In this document: positions 1 through 11,159 of the stretch, piece after piece
How the letters are laid out: each line of letters begins with the position of its first letter
How positions within the stretch are numbered: the stretch's first letter is position 1
The notes under the pieces: model-generated
The model's input: the letters and a program-made list of their open reading frames with translations, nothing else
What the model was told of the DNA's origin: nothing
The model's database searches: none
Made by a program: the position numbers and the translations under genes
Origin: Struthidea cinerea
Lineage: Eukaryota; Chordata; Aves; Passeriformes; Corcoracidae
DNA: 64,000 nucleotides
Direction: 5' to 3'
NCBI GenBank assembly: GCA_013397865.1
Contig: VZTI01004827.1
Span: forward strand, 560,159 to 624,158

Positions 1-3000
1 GCCTTTGTCTGAGGTATGCTCAGAACCGCTCAGTGGGGACAATGTGCTTGGGATAATCTGTTGCCTGATGAAATATGTTCCTATTCTAAGTTAGGTGTAC
101 AAGATACAGGACACAAAACACCAGTTCTCCTGGGAATGTGATCCAGCTGGTCTGTGTGGCCTTTGAAATGTGCACTTCATGCTGCTGGCGATGAGTCAGT
201 CATGGCAACATATGAGAGAGTTTTAGCTTTCAGAGGCATACTGTCCCCTTGCACCCCTGGGGCAGTTCTGCCCTGCATCACTACAGTCCTGGAGCAGCTG
301 CTCCCTAAGCCTGAACAGTTCATTCTCCATTCACAAAGTTCTGGCTCCAGCCATGGACAACAAACAGGCTCTGCACGTATGTGTGGGTAGGGAAGATGTG
401 CTTGGTAAGTTTGCAATAGCTCAGATGTGACCCCCTGAATGCCTGAGAGGACAATCAGTTCCCTTGGTGCTGATTGAAATCACTGGGCTCACACAGAGCT
501 GTGTGTCACGGTGTTTGTCATTACCTTTCTCCTGGGGTTTCCTGGCCTGAGCGATGCGTGTTAGCTGCCTGACTAATGCTTGGCACCATACAGAGATCTG
601 CAAAATGCTTACAGAGGAACAGCAAGCACACCTTTAAATGCCTTCTCTTTATGATTCGGCCTGTGAGTCTGGTGCTTGCTTGGGCACACAGGTATTTAAT
701 CCATACTCAGCTGGAACTCCTTACCTCCACCCCGCAGGTCATAATGCTAGCAGGTGGGAATATGCCAATAAAATGTGCTGATAATTCTCATCCTGCAGCA
801 TTCTCTCCAATCAGTCTGTCTCTTTTTTGTTCTCCATGTTTTCACAAAGAAGGTAAGGTGAGAGCTATGGGGTTGGGGAACTGCTGACTTTACAGCAGTT
901 CAAGCAGGTGCCAGCGAGGCCTCAAGTGGGATGGCACTGGGAGGAGAGAGTACAAAGGATGTGTTAGTAGCATGTCCATCCTGGTCTGAAAGTAGGGTGG
1001 GGTTTCTGCACCCACAGCTGGGGAGCAGGGAGAGCCACAGCTGTGTCCAAAGTGGTTCTAGGAATGAGGTTGGCTACAGATGTCAACATTAGAAATGGAT
1101 GGCAGTGTTGAACTGGCACTGTGGCAGACAAGGGAGAAGGAACTTCAGGTTCCAGCAGCACAAAAACCCACCGAAACACCTAGGTGGACGGAAGGAAGTC
1201 AGTCATGAAGAGGGATATCAGGAGGTGTGAGTGCTGGAGGGTGCCTGGAGATGAGGGAAAACACTGCAGGAGCAAAGAACCGTCGGATAAATGCCAACTT
1301 GAAACACGTGTCAGATGTGGGGTCAGGGAGTTGTGCCATGAACTGATGTGTCCTGATGGCCCTGAGGGGTTGAGCTGAAAGGAGGTGAGCACAGCACCAA
1401 AGTCTGCAACGGCAGTGATGGGGGCAGGCCAAGAGCTGGGCTGTGTGTCCTGCAGATAGCTTGTCAATGCAATGGAGGCACGACCCTGGCCACCGGTAAG
1501 CCCCAGCATATGGCACTGTGTTCCATGATTTTAGGATTGCAGGGAAGGAGAGGGATAATATTTGGTAAAATCACTGGGGTATAGGAACCTATTTGAGGGT
1601 GCAAAATGTCGTGGTGTGCTGATGTGGGGAGAGGTGAGAGCTGGGCTGGAGGAAGGGAGAATAGGGAGAAAGGAACAGTGAAGCTCAGCAGATATTGTCC
1701 TGGTTTGGGATCATGCTTAGGGATCCTTGCAGGGCTTAGTCACTGGTGGAGCTTGTGCTGACAGCAGCAGCTCTAGCAGCACAGAAACAGCAGAATTTGG
1801 TTATGATGCTCTCTGGGAGGTACCACACTTTCCTGTAGAAACCCCTGAAGCTAACAGGCTCTGGGTTTGAGAGAGAGAAACCACTCAAGCAATCCATCTG
1901 GAACTAATGGGGTTTGTGCCTTTGGTAGGGCTGTGCTTTTCGATACCTTCTGTAGCCTTTGAGTCTGGTGAGACCTGAACCTTGCTATAATCATTTCCAC
2001 GTAGGATAACAAAGGTTGCTATTTAACCCAAAATTTAGTCTGATATACCCTCCCTGGCAAATAAGCTTGAATAATTACTGGAAATTATTGTAAAAAAAAA
2101 ATCTGTCTTAATTACATCTCAGAGGATGAAAATCTCCCACCTTGTCTGAGTGCAGAAAGAACAGCTGGCAAATGGAGGTTTCTCTCTGTCTACTAAATGG
2201 AATCTGTCTTCACCAACCCCAGACAGTTCTTAGCCCGTTTATTCTTGTGTTAATTAACGTTTGCACCTCATAAGGACTTACCTGAGTCAGGAAGGAGACA
2301 GCAGCCATGCTCCGTTCCCATCTCTGGGCAGACCTTACCTCTGTGTCTCAGACCCCACTCTGGCTGCTGCCTCATGAGGGTGGTGGTCACTGCAGTGCCG
2401 GCCTGAGGAATGGGATCAGTGGTGACTGGTAGTTTCAGGTGGGTCTGAGTCCTGATGGCTTGCAAAGAGAGTGAATTCCAAAGGGTTGTGAATGCCTGGA
2501 CCCCCTGGGAGTTTCATCCACCCCACCGGGCTTGAAATTGTGGGGACAGCTATAGGAATCTGCCTGGATATGACCAAAGGCATTAGATCACCCTATACTA
2601 AAAATCACTTCTAGGCCTGGGGTTGACTTCACAGAAGTATAAAGTCGTCTGGAGATTCATCTCCACTAGTAACAGAACAGCAATGTCCTCACAATTGCTG
2701 TGACAGATGTCTGTTGGAAAATGAAGGCTGTCTGTTTCATGCAGGAAAAAATGCCCATTTCTGTCAGCTGCCGTTTCCCCCACTGTTGCCAACAAAAAGA
2801 TATTCCTGTCCTTGGGGTCTGCCACCACCTATTTGTTGTTTTGTACAGTCTCTGAAAATCTTAGTTGTTCCTTGCAAATGTGCTGTCTGTGATGGAGAGA
2901 GCTGCTGCTCTCCAAACATGAGTCTGGATGCTCCAGAGGACTGCTGGGGACAGGGAAGCTGGTGCCTGGGCTGGCTATGCTGTCTCTTTAGGGAAGGCGA

Positions 3001-4814
3001 GGGGAGGGCTTTGCAGGGAGGGGACCTTAATCTGAATCACAAACTTTAATTTTGTTGGAAATGGAAGATTAGCTGCAATAAAAAGCTAAAGAGGGAAGTG
3101 CCTTGAACTCTGAAAATTCCTGAACTTCCTACTAATAGATCTGTGTTTAGAATAATGTGAAAAATCGGATTTCTCCAAGCACTGAATCATGTGCATTCCC
3201 ATTAGTGCTTGGCGTGTCTGCAGTCACACAGCCCGGTCCAACTCCATCCCTCCTGCGCTGGCTCTGGGGTCATGGTGCAGCAAGAACCTTCATGGGTTCT
3301 GTAGCATCTCAGCTGTGGAGATTCATCATTGGCCTGGTGATTTTATAAAACATCTGTGTTCTCCATTCTTTATTAGTCCCTGACAGACTCAATGTTTATA
3401 ACATACTTCTCAGCAAGCTGTTTGCAACTCATCGCCCTGCTTGCTTTATAGTCTATAAATATTTAATTCTTTAATAAACTGCTTATATGTAATATCAAAT
3501 GACTGATGTACTTCTCTCCCCTCTTCAGCAGTGCTACTATTTGCAAAACAATTCTTTTGGTGTTTTGAATAGCAATATATTCTATAAATGCTTGAATTTC
3601 TTTTTCCTAACTAGCAATTTCTTTAGGGTATTTGGTGAATTGACAAGCAGCACAATGGCTCCTGCAGTGCTCTGGGAGCTGCCCTTTCCTAAAGTCTCCA
3701 TGGGGAGACTTCCAAATGGTGACAGGCTGCAATCTGAGTGTCTTGGACCCTGGGGGTGATATTTCTGGTAATATTTCCCACCTGTGCATGTCGGGAAGTG
3801 GCAGGAGCCATTTGAGCATGTTGGGCACTGTGCAGAGTGGGGTGCTGGATGCTCCATGGGGGTGTCGTGGGGTCAGCATCCTGACTCTCACTGTGTGCTG
3901 CATCCCCACTTCTTCTGCCTCACTCACTATATGCTCCATGCTCATTTTCCCAGCACAGACCACAATCTCCTTCCTGCTCCTCTTTGGTAGCACTTGTGGA
4001 AAGAGTGACTCTGACTGGGTTTGGTCCTAAGCTTTGCTCCGTCTTCCCTGGGGGTTTCTCTACCCGAGGAGCAGGCAGCAGGCTGCTGGATTCCTCTGGC
4101 AGTCCCCAGCCTTTGGGCTCCTCTTGGAGTGTCAGATCCTGTCCAACATGCAATGTGAGCAGGAACCTTCAGGACTGTAGGTGAAGTGTCAGCCAAGTGA
4201 GGCCATGGCTAGAGCCATCAATCTGCTCTGCAGCCTGCTCCATGTCTGGGTCAGAAAACCCTCTGAGGCTGTCAGCCACCCGTGGTTAGGGTGATGGGCT
4301 GCACTGGGCTGCACCTGGCTACACCAGGATCTACGGACAGAGTGGACCTGGCAGGGAGGGCTGTCCTTCAGCACAGGCACAGGAAGGGATGGTGACACTG
4401 CATCACCATGTTTGTGCCTCCCAGCCTGTCTGCGAGTCCTTGTCTTACACTCCACCTTGGGGCAGGTTTCTGCTCAGGCTTTGCCCTGTTAGTCCCTTCC
4501 CTAAGGCTCATGGCATGCCAAGACACCATTCAGGATTGGGCACCCTGCTCTGCTGCCAGGGCAAAACCAGGTGGGGAAAGTATTCAGCACCTGGAATGAT
4601 AACAAGGGCATGATGGGGGCACGGCCTTTCTGCACAGTCACTTTGGTTTCAGTTGTTCCATATTCCCAGGCTCCATTTGGTCTGGACATCTTGGTACTGA
4701 GCTGCTTTGAGGCTGGAGACCAGAAAGATGAGGCAGGGCCAGGCGGCACCATTGGGGTTGGTGTTCTGCAGCATCCAGACCAGCAGTGTCACAGTGCTGG
4801 AGTCAGGAAGCCAT
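1..4814. other. Intergenic, no gene recognised
   Basis: All reading frames here are short, overlap on both strands and show no recognisable domain. Base composition is mixed, with an AT-richer stretch at about 1980-2260 and another at 3330-3620. No transposon, RNA gene or promoter could be supported. By synteny this should be the flank between the ZFHX3 3' side and PMFBP1. Confidence 0.6.
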
Positions 4815-4905
4815 TGACTGGATGGTTGATGGGGTGGAGCTTGGAACTAGATTTTCATTAAGGACCCTTCTGACCCAAACCATTCCATGATATGATTCTG
4901 TGATC
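4815..4905 (+). mobile_element. CR1 LINE 3' end fragment
   Basis: The stretch reads like the 3' end of a chicken-repeat-1 LINE: a GGAGCTTGGAACTAGAT core, then a 'GACCCAAACCATTCCATGAT' segment, then a decayed ATTCTGTGAT tail, the typical CR1 3' terminus with its short direct-repeat end. Only the extreme 3' end is present, as expected from 5'-truncated CR1 insertions in birds. No coding part remains. Confidence 0.8.
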
Positions 4906-6400
4906 TACTCAGATCATTCCATCCGATCATGGCTGCCCTGTTCCTTACAGATGGCTTTGGGCTGCTCACTTGGGTCCAGGCTGGTTTGACTGTGGCTTCC
5001 GTGTCACCAGAGTGGCAACACGCCTTAGCCATGTCCCTGAGAGGCTGGGTGGGCACAGGCAGGACATTCATACCCAGCTGCTGAGTCAGGTTGCCTGTTG
5101 GGTTATCCCCGATGTCCTGAATTTTTGCAGGCAGTTTGTAGTGGCAAGCCCAGGTTTGGAATTGCTGCCCAGAGGAGGTCCTGGTGTCCTGGTTTTGATC
5201 AGACCTGGCAGCCTGTTGCCTTTTCTCAGTCTCCTGGGCGCCCTTGCAGAAGAGGAAGTGCAGAAGGGACACGTCTGTTGAGATGTGGGAAGGGAATGGA
5301 GGGACGTGGCAGCTGGATGGGCCTGTGGTCAGGAGTCTGAACAGCATGGGGCAGCAGCTGCCCTCTTGTCTACAGGTCACTGCACCCTCTGCACATCAGT
5401 CCTTAGACACAGACTAGAGTGTAACCCTCCTGTTTGGGGTCTCAGTGTTCCTTTGAGGTTGGCCTGCCTACGGCTCCCTGTGTACTGTGTGCCTAGGCAT
5501 CACAGCCTCCTTTGGGCAGGCTCCCACACCACTGCTGTGCCTTTAACAAGCAGCACACCCTCAGAGACAGTGGGGCCACCCTGCTCTGACCGCTGAGGGA
5601 CTGCTCAGGAGCCTTTCTGGAGCCACAGGTATGGTCTGTGCATGCCCAGAGCATGGGAGGAGAGGAGGCTTCTCTCACAGTGGGTCCCATCTGCAACTGA
5701 CCTTCCTCTCCACCTGCCTCTCCCTTTTTGAGTGGAGAGGAGAACAGTACTCTCTCCCTGGGACAATGTCTTTCTGCAGCTCGAGTCCTGCCCACCACCA
5801 AGGATGTCTGGAGGCTGTAGAGCTGTCCAGGATCAGTGCAGGGCAAACATATGAGGCACAGATCCCTGAGCTGATGTCACACAGTTCAGGTGAGGGTGTT
5901 GCTGTTGACTGCTGGCCCATTCTGCCTCTCTTTGTTCACTCCTTGCTGATGGATATGGGTGCAGCTCCCAGCCCAGAAAAGCAGCTGGACAGAGCAACCA
6001 CGGGGTCCTGTTCCCCACACATGTTTTCGTACTTACTATATCCAGGTACCATTCACTACTCTGAGGAAAATGGGTGAGAGTGGATCTGACCAGCTCTGGA
6101 CTTGTCCCCAGCAGGCTCCCCAATGGCACAGTGGCCAGAGCTGCTCTGCCCCAAGACCCCGTGTCCCACTGACCTGTGGTGGGGACCCACCAGCCACTGT
6201 GTCGGCGCTCTGTCCCTTGGGAAGCGCGCATGCACGTCTGGCATCAGCCAGCACCTGGGTGGCCTGTTGTCACTCCATCGTTGAGCTGTCATCAGGCCCC
6301 TCCTTTGTCACTGAGCTGTGGCACTTAAAACATTCTCCCTCTGGTTCCTTTTCTCCTGTCCCCCTTCCACCGCACACTTCATGGTATTTCTGAAGGATAA
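4906..6400. other. Intergenic, no gene recognised
   Basis: GC is moderate and both strands carry overlapping open frames of 60-150 codons. None has splice context, codon pattern or motifs suggesting a gene. I see no repeat family member here. Confidence 0.5.
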
Positions 6401-8600
6401 CCAGGAATCGTCCAGGCATCCAGCTCCTGGCGCTCCAGGTCTCCAGCAGCGAGCACGCCCGGTGCCCTGGCTGAGGGATGAGTGATGATAAATAAGTAAA
6501 TCACATGGTGGGCTGAACGATTTCCCCAAATGAGCCTGTTTGTCCGAGGCACAGTGCAAAACCCTCTTCTCCTTGGCGATAACCTTTCTGTGTGCTCACA
6601 TTATGCATGTATTCATGTGACTTCCTCTGCCTCGCCACCACCTCTTCATTTAAATAAAAATAATTTATGTGGACATTCCTTCAGTTAGGATTCCCCCCCC
6701 AATAATATTTCATTGATGTTCTGAACCGAAATGGGGTCGTTATGCTTTTGCATATCATTAGGGCTTTATGAAGAACAACAGCGACATCTGCATGTGCCGC
6801 AGTGCCACAGAGATGGGGGAAAATACGGAAAACAAACCCCAAATGAGCTCCAAGCTCATCTGGCTCTGTCTTTCCTCAGTGCCTTTGCCTCTATCACGGA
6901 CACAAGTAACTGTACAGTGTAATCACATCACGGCTCATCTGAATATTCATAACTGACACAAAGACTTGGAGGAGAAGAGAAGTGGGGAGGAAAAGGAAGG
7001 TAATTTAAATATAAAACAGTATTTCATTTGGAAGCAAAGTTCCCTGTCCAGCTCAAGAGATTGTCTTGGTTCTGATTCTGTCTGTCCGTCTCCTATACAG
7101 AAGCGTGGGCAGTGGGAGCGTCGCACCCACAGCCCCCGCTGTGGAGAGAGAAAATAAAGCACAACAACAAACAGCGGCAGAACTGCCCCCAGCCAAAAGG
7201 ATGTTTGAAGAGTCGCCAACGGTGGCTAACCAGCTGCTGGTCTCCAGGAAAGAAATAGTCTATTGAGGGAGCTTTATAAAGACCCCAATTAATATGTTGT
7301 GCATGTATAAGATCTACAAAGAGCCCACTGTGTTCCTCCCCCCGCAGCCACCACCTTCTCTTCCTGATCAGTGCCAGTGCAGAAGGATCTGTGCTACCAA
7401 ATAACTGATTAATCACTTCAGCGGTGAAAACGCCCCTCTCCAAAATAGAGAAGAAAAACAAACACAAAAAGAGGCAACAGTTTGCTAATTAGCGTGTAAA
7501 TTACCGCTGGTTCCATCCTTCTTTGTGCCTTTAAAGAGGAAAAGAAAAGAGAAAGAGTAAATATAATCCCCATCTTAATGTATATGTTGTCTTCATTTCT
7601 TTTGTATTACTTTGGTATCCTTCACCAGTATGAACCCAGCAGTGTGATGTTGAAGCTGTGGCTGGCTCTGCCAGTGCGTTCCCCAAAGAGCTCCTATTTC
7701 CATTCCACTGGAGCTTATATTCCTTTAAATGGCTAGCGCAGCATCATTTCCCCCTTTCTAATACATCACTCTGCTGGAATTAGAAGAATCCAAGGTTATA
7801 TCCAACTTCAAAGGTTTCCAAGTCATCATGATTTTAGTAAAAGTAGAAGACAGATCATGGAACAAGTCCCTGGCTTTTGAAGATAGGCATCACAGGGACC
7901 TTCCTCCCTCTGTCTCGTTCTCGCTCTCCCACTCTCTCCCCCCAACTTTGTACCTCTCCAGCTCTGAATGTCCCGCGCTAGCATGGTTTAATGATATGCA
8001 AATGAAATATGCATAAAACCATTCTACTGTATGATGATTAAACACTGGAGACATTAGCCGCCGACGCTTCACTGTTTGACTATAATAATCTTCCCCGAGC
8101 ATCCACTTTGATTGCGGAGTTATGGAAACCCATAGCAGTTGGCAGAGAGGGAGTAAGAGAGAGCGAAGGAAGGAGAGGTGCAGGGATGCATCACCCATCT
8201 CTGCATTTATCCCACTCCAGGAGACATTTCCCCTCTTTGTACTGCATTCCTACTGCTGTCTTTTGTAATCCATCCATGCGGTCGCACCAGGGCAATTAAC
8301 GGGAAAAAACCCTCTTTTCTCTTAATGTTTCAAAGCTCATTAGCCAAACGATTATTCCTCATTAACAGCGAAAGCTCATTCATTAAAAGAAAAAATATGC
8401 CCAAAAGATGCCAGCACTGTTAATCCTGAGCCCTGTAGCTAGGCTGTAAATCCCATGCTAGTATTTTCCATGCAGAAAGGAAGTGCACCAATCCACAAAA
8501 AAAAAAAAAAAAAAAGGCAAAAAAAACACCAGGCAAAAAGAAAACATTTTGTGAGTTTTGTAAAATCCGCAAGAGAGGCAATTAATATTCCCATTGTATG
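6400..8600. promoter_or_regulatory. Candidate conserved non-coding enhancer cluster
   Basis: This 2.2-kb block is AT-rich with many TAAT, ATTA and CATTAT cores and few CpGs. It includes a POU octamer ATGCAAAT at 7996-8003 followed directly by a second partial site (AATATGCATAA). Such dense homeobox/POU motif fields in the flank of a developmental transcription-factor gene are typical of long-range enhancers. The likely target is ZFHX3, inferred from synteny only. Conservation itself was not measured. A run of about 18 A bases lies at 8499-8516. Confidence 0.45.
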
Positions 8601-8632
8601 ACTTTATTTTTTGTCTCTCCCTTTTGTCTCCA

Positions 8633-8700
8633 GTGCCCTTCCCTGGCTCAGCGCCCAGTGCCAACAGAACACCTTGCAGGATCCTCAGCAGCGCAGACAA
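8633..8700 (+). other. Candidate isolated exon with strong splice sites
   Basis: A long pyrimidine tract ending TTTTGTCTCCAG stops at 8632, and 68 bases later a near-perfect donor, AAC|GTAAGT, begins. The enclosed segment is open in more than one frame but resembles no protein I know. It could be an exon of a long non-coding RNA or an untranslated exon of a neighbouring gene transcribed left to right, the direction expected for PMFBP1 and ZFHX3. It could also be a chance pairing. Confidence 0.3.
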
Positions 8701-9059
8701 CGTAAGTAGCCAGCTGTCCCTTGACGCCCTTGTCCAGAAGCCCCGCGCCCTCCGGACCCCGTGGAGCGCCTGTGCGGCTCCTTCCCTTGCTCGCCCTCCG
8801 AGTGCCACCTGGGTTTCACAAATAGCACCTTCCAAATCTCTCTGTCTTCAAGTTTGTGCATGTCTGTGTGGCATCCCTCCTCCTCCTTCACTCCCATAGT
8901 GGATCTCGTGAAGGGCTTCAGATCGGCCCCATTCATCTCCCTGGTGATAGCAGTGAATGTAGATAAATCTCTGCTGCCTGCTTGCTGCTCCAGTATGATT
9001 TTTATTTTGTCTTCCGTGTACACCTAGGTCAAAAAGTGGGATGTATACTGACAGTGGGT

Positions 9060-9320
9060 GAGTGTGTGTGTGTCTGTGTCTGTCTCTTCCTCACTCCCTG
9101 TTGTTCTCTCTCACTGAGGCACACAAACATACATCTCCCTGCGTGTGTTACACGCGTGCACACAAATAAATACCCCCACACAGACACGTGTGTGTGTACA
9201 CAGAGGCACACACACATCTCCTCACCCCCCACTCACACAGCTGCTCTGCACCGACCCGAGGCGGTGTGTGCATGTGTGTCTGTGTGTCTGTGTGTTGTAC
9301 GCACTGTTCCGTGTGCGCGT
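9060..9320. repeat. TG/CA-rich simple-sequence stretch
   Basis: Short interrupted runs of GTGTGTGT and CACACACA alternate, with both purine-pyrimidine phases present. Overlapping open frames on both strands here are low-complexity artefacts rich in Cys, Val, His and Thr. Confidence 0.8.
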
Positions 9321-9849
9321 GCATACACAGGCATCTCGCTACACCATCAAACATTCCCTCTCCTCCCAGCAGAGGCTGTGTGCAGTCTGATCCTGCCCTG
9401 TAAGAGCGGTATTCCTTCCTCCCTTCCTTCCCTCGGCTGTTCGGAGACCTTCACGTTCCTTCCTCGGGGTCCCTCTCGAGCTGCAGAATTGGCACCTTTC
9501 CCTGAGGTTGTCCAAATGGCAAATGGCATCGGCCGGAGCTCGCATTCTTGCAGCTTCCCTGGGCATTTCTCCCTCCATGTCGACTACTCCCTTTTGTTTG
9601 TTGTTGACTGGGCTGGGTGTGGTTGGGGTTTTTTTGGCATTAATTGTAAACGAACCTGAATGGCAAAACACGCCAACAGCTTGCGGGGAAAAAAAAGCCA
9701 AAAAAAAAAAAAAGCAAGCCCCACACAAACGCCTTCTGCTGCGACAGATGCCCACGTTGCCCCTGGCATGGAGAGCGGGCACAAGGGGTTTGTTGATGAG
9801 GTTTTTTCGATTGCCGTGTTTATTGTTCGCATTTTCCTTTTCCATTTAT

Positions 9850-10560
9850 TTTTAAAGACTCCAAGATGCCGGCCTCGGCTTGGAACAGAGCGGTGTCATG
9901 GCGGAGACGACGGCCTTTGTCTCGCAGGGTGTGAAAGCATCCGTTGTGCTGGTTCCACTGCGGCAGAATGATGTCTAAAGGGGGGAAAAGTGCTGGAAGT
10001 CCGAGTTGTGCGGCGCTGGCGGGGGAGCCCCATCCCCATGGTGTGCGTCCGAGGAAGGGCTCGCGGCGGAGGAGCCTGGTCTGTAATCCTGGCACTTGCG
10101 CCTCCGGTCGCTGCCTGCCGTTTGCTCCTGGGGGTCTGGATAATCTCCCTTGGCTCTACGGCAGTGTCTGGCCCGCGCACAGGGCCCCCGTAACATATAC
10201 CCGCTGCCGCGATCGCAGGGAGCTGTGGCGTTGCCACTGAATGGATGGCACTGTGCCAACTCCGCTGCCATCCGCCCTTGCAGCTCTTTTCCTCCCTCCT
10301 CCCTCCCGCTCTCCCCTCCTCCTCCTCCTCCCGTCGACTTGATGTTAATTAACACACGGGTTAATTGATTTTAAAAGCTGAAGAATTACAGTTAAGTTTT
10401 CCCACAGGGTGCGGACGCCAGCCGCCTGGCACGGCTCTGCCTCGCGCGGGTGCAGGGGGGCAGGGAAGAGCCCGCAGCAAAACCAGACACTGCGAAGGGA
10501 TGGATGGATGGATGGACGGGCAGCCGTCGCCTGTTGGAGTATGGCTGGGGCCGCTGACAC
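9850..10560. promoter_or_regulatory. CpG-rich island in the gene-poor flank
   Basis: CpG density rises sharply against the surrounding sequence, for example around 9865-9930 and 10040-10220. A pyrimidine tract built of CTC and TCC units follows at 10275-10332. It ends in an AT-rich homeobox-like segment at 10335-10395 containing GTTAATTAA and GGTTAATTGATT. The combination suggests a developmental CpG island or a promoter of a non-coding RNA. No coding gene starts here. A short GGAT microsatellite lies at 10499-10518. Confidence 0.4.
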
Positions 10561-11084
10561 TCCTGCCTCGTCCTTCCCACATATCACCACTGTATTTTGC
10601 TATAAACAATCGACACGACCCCTCCCCTCGCCTCTCCCATGCACCTGTCTTTCAAAACGAGCTGTTGAAGTTTCAGCAGGGAAGCTGTGCCCCAAAGCCC
10701 CATCGCAGCCCAGGAACATCTCACACCACAGGGCTCCCCAGCCTGAGCACCCTGCATGGCAGCGTGGAGCATCAGAGGCCCCCAGCTGTCACGGTCTTGT
10801 CCTGCCTGCCAGAGCTCAGTTCCCCTAATCGGCTCCGATGTGTTGCTTGGGGTGAAGCATCAAAACCAAGGGGAAGTCAGTTTGTTGTAATTACGAGAGA
10901 AATAACCCATTAGGGCTTTGGTTTTTCACTTTCCCTTGCCCCAGTGTGCTGCTGGTGAGGGTGTCAGTGTGGCAGAAGGAGGCGCAGCAGCGCTGGGAAC
11001 TTGCTGCTTTCACCTTCCTGTGCTTTCATTTTATTTCATTTTGTTTTTTAAAAGCATGAAGCAAGTGAAGCGACAAGAGGAATC

Positions 11085-11145
11085 CATTATGCAAATCAGG
11101 TCACATTTGCATAATGTCTCATGACTGGAATATGCAAATGAGCTG
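11085..11145. promoter_or_regulatory. Cluster of three POU octamer motifs
   Basis: Perfect octamers occur at 11089-11096 (ATGCAAAT), 11105-11112 (ATTTGCAT, opposite strand) and 11132-11139 (ATGCAAAT). Three in 51 bases is far denser than chance. Octamers are bound by POU-domain factors. The cluster lies in a candidate enhancer of about 10,860-11,160, next to TTTATGAG and TAATTACGAG motifs. The target gene is unknown; ZFHX3 or PMFBP1 are the neighbours by synteny. Confidence 0.5.
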
Positions 11146-11159
11146 TATAATTTATGAGT

